This document shows positions 30,604 to 31,949 of a DNA stretch of 31,949 bases, piece by piece. The stretch is taken from positions 1 to 31,949 of the forward strand of contig NZ_CALIMQ010000291.1 of NCBI RefSeq assembly GCF_938045535.1, in the 5' to 3' direction. This stretch comes from an uncultured Campylobacter sp. (GTDB taxonomy: Bacteria > Campylobacterota > Campylobacteria > Campylobacterales > Campylobacteraceae). Within the stretch, counting starts at the first letter, position 1. Each line of letters begins with the position of its first letter. The notes beneath the pieces were generated by a model. The model saw only the letters and a list, made by a program, of their open reading frames with translations, was not told where the DNA came from and ran no database searches. The translations under genes were made by a program, and so were the position numbers.

Positions 30604-31949
30604 TCACAGCGCAAACGCCAAAATCAGCAAAATGAAAGATCCCAAAACCATCCACCTTAAATTTGCGCTCAAATCTCCACTATTGCTTACGCGATCCGCG
30701 CCTTCGCCGCTTTTTACCGCGATGCGAGCGATCAGATCGACGCTGGCGTCTATGATCGCGCCGTCACATTTAGCGCAGATCTCGCTAAGCCTTTCGTATC
30801 CGCGCACGATCACGCGCTCGTAAATTTGCGGGATAAAATACTGAGCAATCAAAATTTTATAAAATTTGCAGTTCTTTAAATTTTGACTAAATTTACCTTT
30901 GCCGTATGTCCAAATCGTGCCGATCGCCACCGCGCTTATCATCGCTAGCGTTAGGGCGATCAAAATTACCTCCACGCCGTGCGGGATTGAAGCTTTAAAG
31001 CCCGGAAGTATGCTAAGCACGAACTCCGCAAAATCGTGCTCGAAAAAGCCTGCGATCACCGCAGGCACGGCTAATACGCCCATCGCGATGAGGGCAAAGC
31101 CTTTCGCCTCGTGCGGATGGTGGATAAATTTTTGCTTGCCGAAAAACACGAGCATTATTAGGCGCACGCTGTAAAACGTCGTCATCGCAGCGCCCACAAA
31201 CAGCAGCGCCCAGATAAAATACGCGTCCGCGCTCCACGCCGCTTCTAAAATTTTATCTTTTGAGAAAAAGCCCGCGAACGGATAAAATCCGCAAAGCGCG
31301 AGCGAGCCTATGCACATTAAAATCGCCGTAGGTCGCATAAACTTATATAATCCGCCCATATTTTGGATATTTAGATCGTCTTTCATCGCGTGCATTACGT
31401 TGCCCGCGCCCAAAAATAGAAGCGCCTTGAAAAACGCATGCGTCGCCAGATGAAATAGTGCGATCCAATACGCCCCAAGCCCCGCGGCTACGAACATATA
31501 GCCAAGCTGCGAAAGCGTGGAGTAGGCGATGATCTTTTTAAGATCGTTATGAACCAGCGCCATCGAAGCCGCAAAGACCGCCACAAAAGCGCCCAAGCAG
31601 ACGATGAAGCCGCTTACTTCGGGCGCGAGCGCGAAAATTGCATTTGCGCGGATCACCAGATAAACGCCCGCCGTAACCATCGTCGCTGCGTGAATGAGCG
31701 CAGATACGGGCGTCGGACCCGCCATCGCATCTGCCAGCCAGGTATGGAACGGAAACTGCGCGCTTTTGCCCATCGCGCCGATAAATAAAAGTGCGGCGAT
31801 CAGGGTTAAAATTTCAGGCTCCAAGCTCGCTGCGTTCGCAAACACCACCTCGTAGCGCAACGAGCCGAAATTTAAATATATTAGAAAAATTCCAAGCAAC
31901 ATTCCAAGGTCTGCGATGCGGTTCATTATGAAAGCTTCGTTGGCGCACC
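30604..31949 (-). CDS. nuoL: NADH-quinone oxidoreductase subunit L (5' end outside the window)
   Basis: The C-terminal part of the largest antiporter-like subunit of complex I. The open frame continues past the ATG at 31926 to the right edge with CANEAFI before MNRIADLG, which matches the family (usually ANKAFxxNRxxD), so the internal ATG is not the start. About 160 N-terminal residues are missing. SAQFPFHTWLADAMAGPTPV, LVHNDLKKIIAYSTLSQLG and HATHAFFKALLFLGAG are visible, and the long lateral helix with its anchoring helix should lie at about the last 100 residues. It is followed by nuoM. Confidence 0.95.
   Translation of the reverse strand, partial: CANEAFIMNRIADLGMLLGIFLIYLNFGSLRYEVVFANAASLEPEILTLIAALLFIGAMGKSAQFPFHTWLADAMAGPTPVSALIHAATMVTAGVYLVIRANAIFALAPEVSGFIVCLGAFVAVFAASMALVHNDLKKIIAYSTLSQLGYMFVAAGLGAYWIALFHLATHAFFKALLFLGAGNVMHAMKDDLNIQNMGGLYKFMRPTAILMCIGSLALCGFYPFAGFFSKDKILEAAWSADAYFIWALLFVGAAMTTFYSVRLIMLVFFGKQKFIHHPHEAKGFALIAMGVLAVPAVIAGFFEHDFAEFVLSILPGFKASIPHGVEVILIALTLAMISAVAIGTIWTYGKGKFSQNLKNCKFYKILIAQYFIPQIYERVIVRGYERLSEICAKCDGAIIDASVDLIARIAVKSGEGADRVSNSGDLSANLRWMVLGSFILLILAFAL

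Overview
The window is chromosomal DNA from a Campylobacter-type epsilonproteobacterium (Campylobacterota). The evidence is an octaheme Hao plus NapC/NrfH-type cytochrome pair, a UbiA-type prenyltransferase of the kind used for menaquinone, AAGGA-type ribosome sites, TATAAT boxes without a firm -35, and a G10 homopolymer of the phase-variable type. From memory, the gene order trxB-trxA-yraN-hom-aminotransferase-(RodZ-like)-rlmB-rsmI-rpmE-rsmE-(membrane protein)-(lipoprotein)-queD-queE-moaA-(coiled coil)-ubiA-miaA matches Campylobacter jejuni Cj0146c to Cj0166. The base composition is clearly more GC-rich than C. jejuni, which fits an oral species such as C. gracilis. That species call is an inference.

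Layout: 1-145 is the tail of a gene entering from the left, followed by about 1.2 kb without a recognisable gene but with a degenerate ~27-bp repeat array. 1389-1805 is a small unknown protein. 2084-4052 is hao-cycX (respiratory c-type cytochromes), divergent from a two-subunit class I fumarate hydratase (4252-5668); the shared intergenic region carries two -10 boxes and a 9-bp-arm palindrome. 6050-11934 is an accessory stretch: a DUF3137-like membrane protein, two unrecognised proteins, a TerC-family protein and a lipoprotein downstream of a G10 tract. 12092-26497 is the conserved housekeeping block: redox (trxB, trxA), threonine and lysine amino-acid metabolism (hom, aminotransferase), rRNA modification (rlmB, rsmI, rsmE), L31, queuosine precursors (queD, queE), molybdopterin (moaA), quinone prenylation and tRNA modification (miaA). 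Many of these genes overlap by 1 or 4 nt and several begin with TTG. 26645-31949 is an unknown gene followed by the end of the complex I operon (nuoN, nuoM, partial nuoL), all on the minus strand.

The most unusual signal is a family of short AATT/AAATTT-core repeats. In non-coding stretches they form loose arrays with 20-30 bp spacing. Related tracts also sit in frame inside genes: a 5 x 21-bp tandem array in nuoN (about 110 extra residues), a 3 x 24-bp array in queE (about 70 extra residues), a 27-bp direct repeat in hom, and Asn/Ser/Ala-rich tracts in two membrane proteins. The 10-mer GGCGGAATTT occurs in three of these unrelated genes and is read each time in the same frame as Asn-Ser-Ala. 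This resembles, in principle, palindromic elements that invade coding sequence in Rickettsia, but I know of no described equivalent here.
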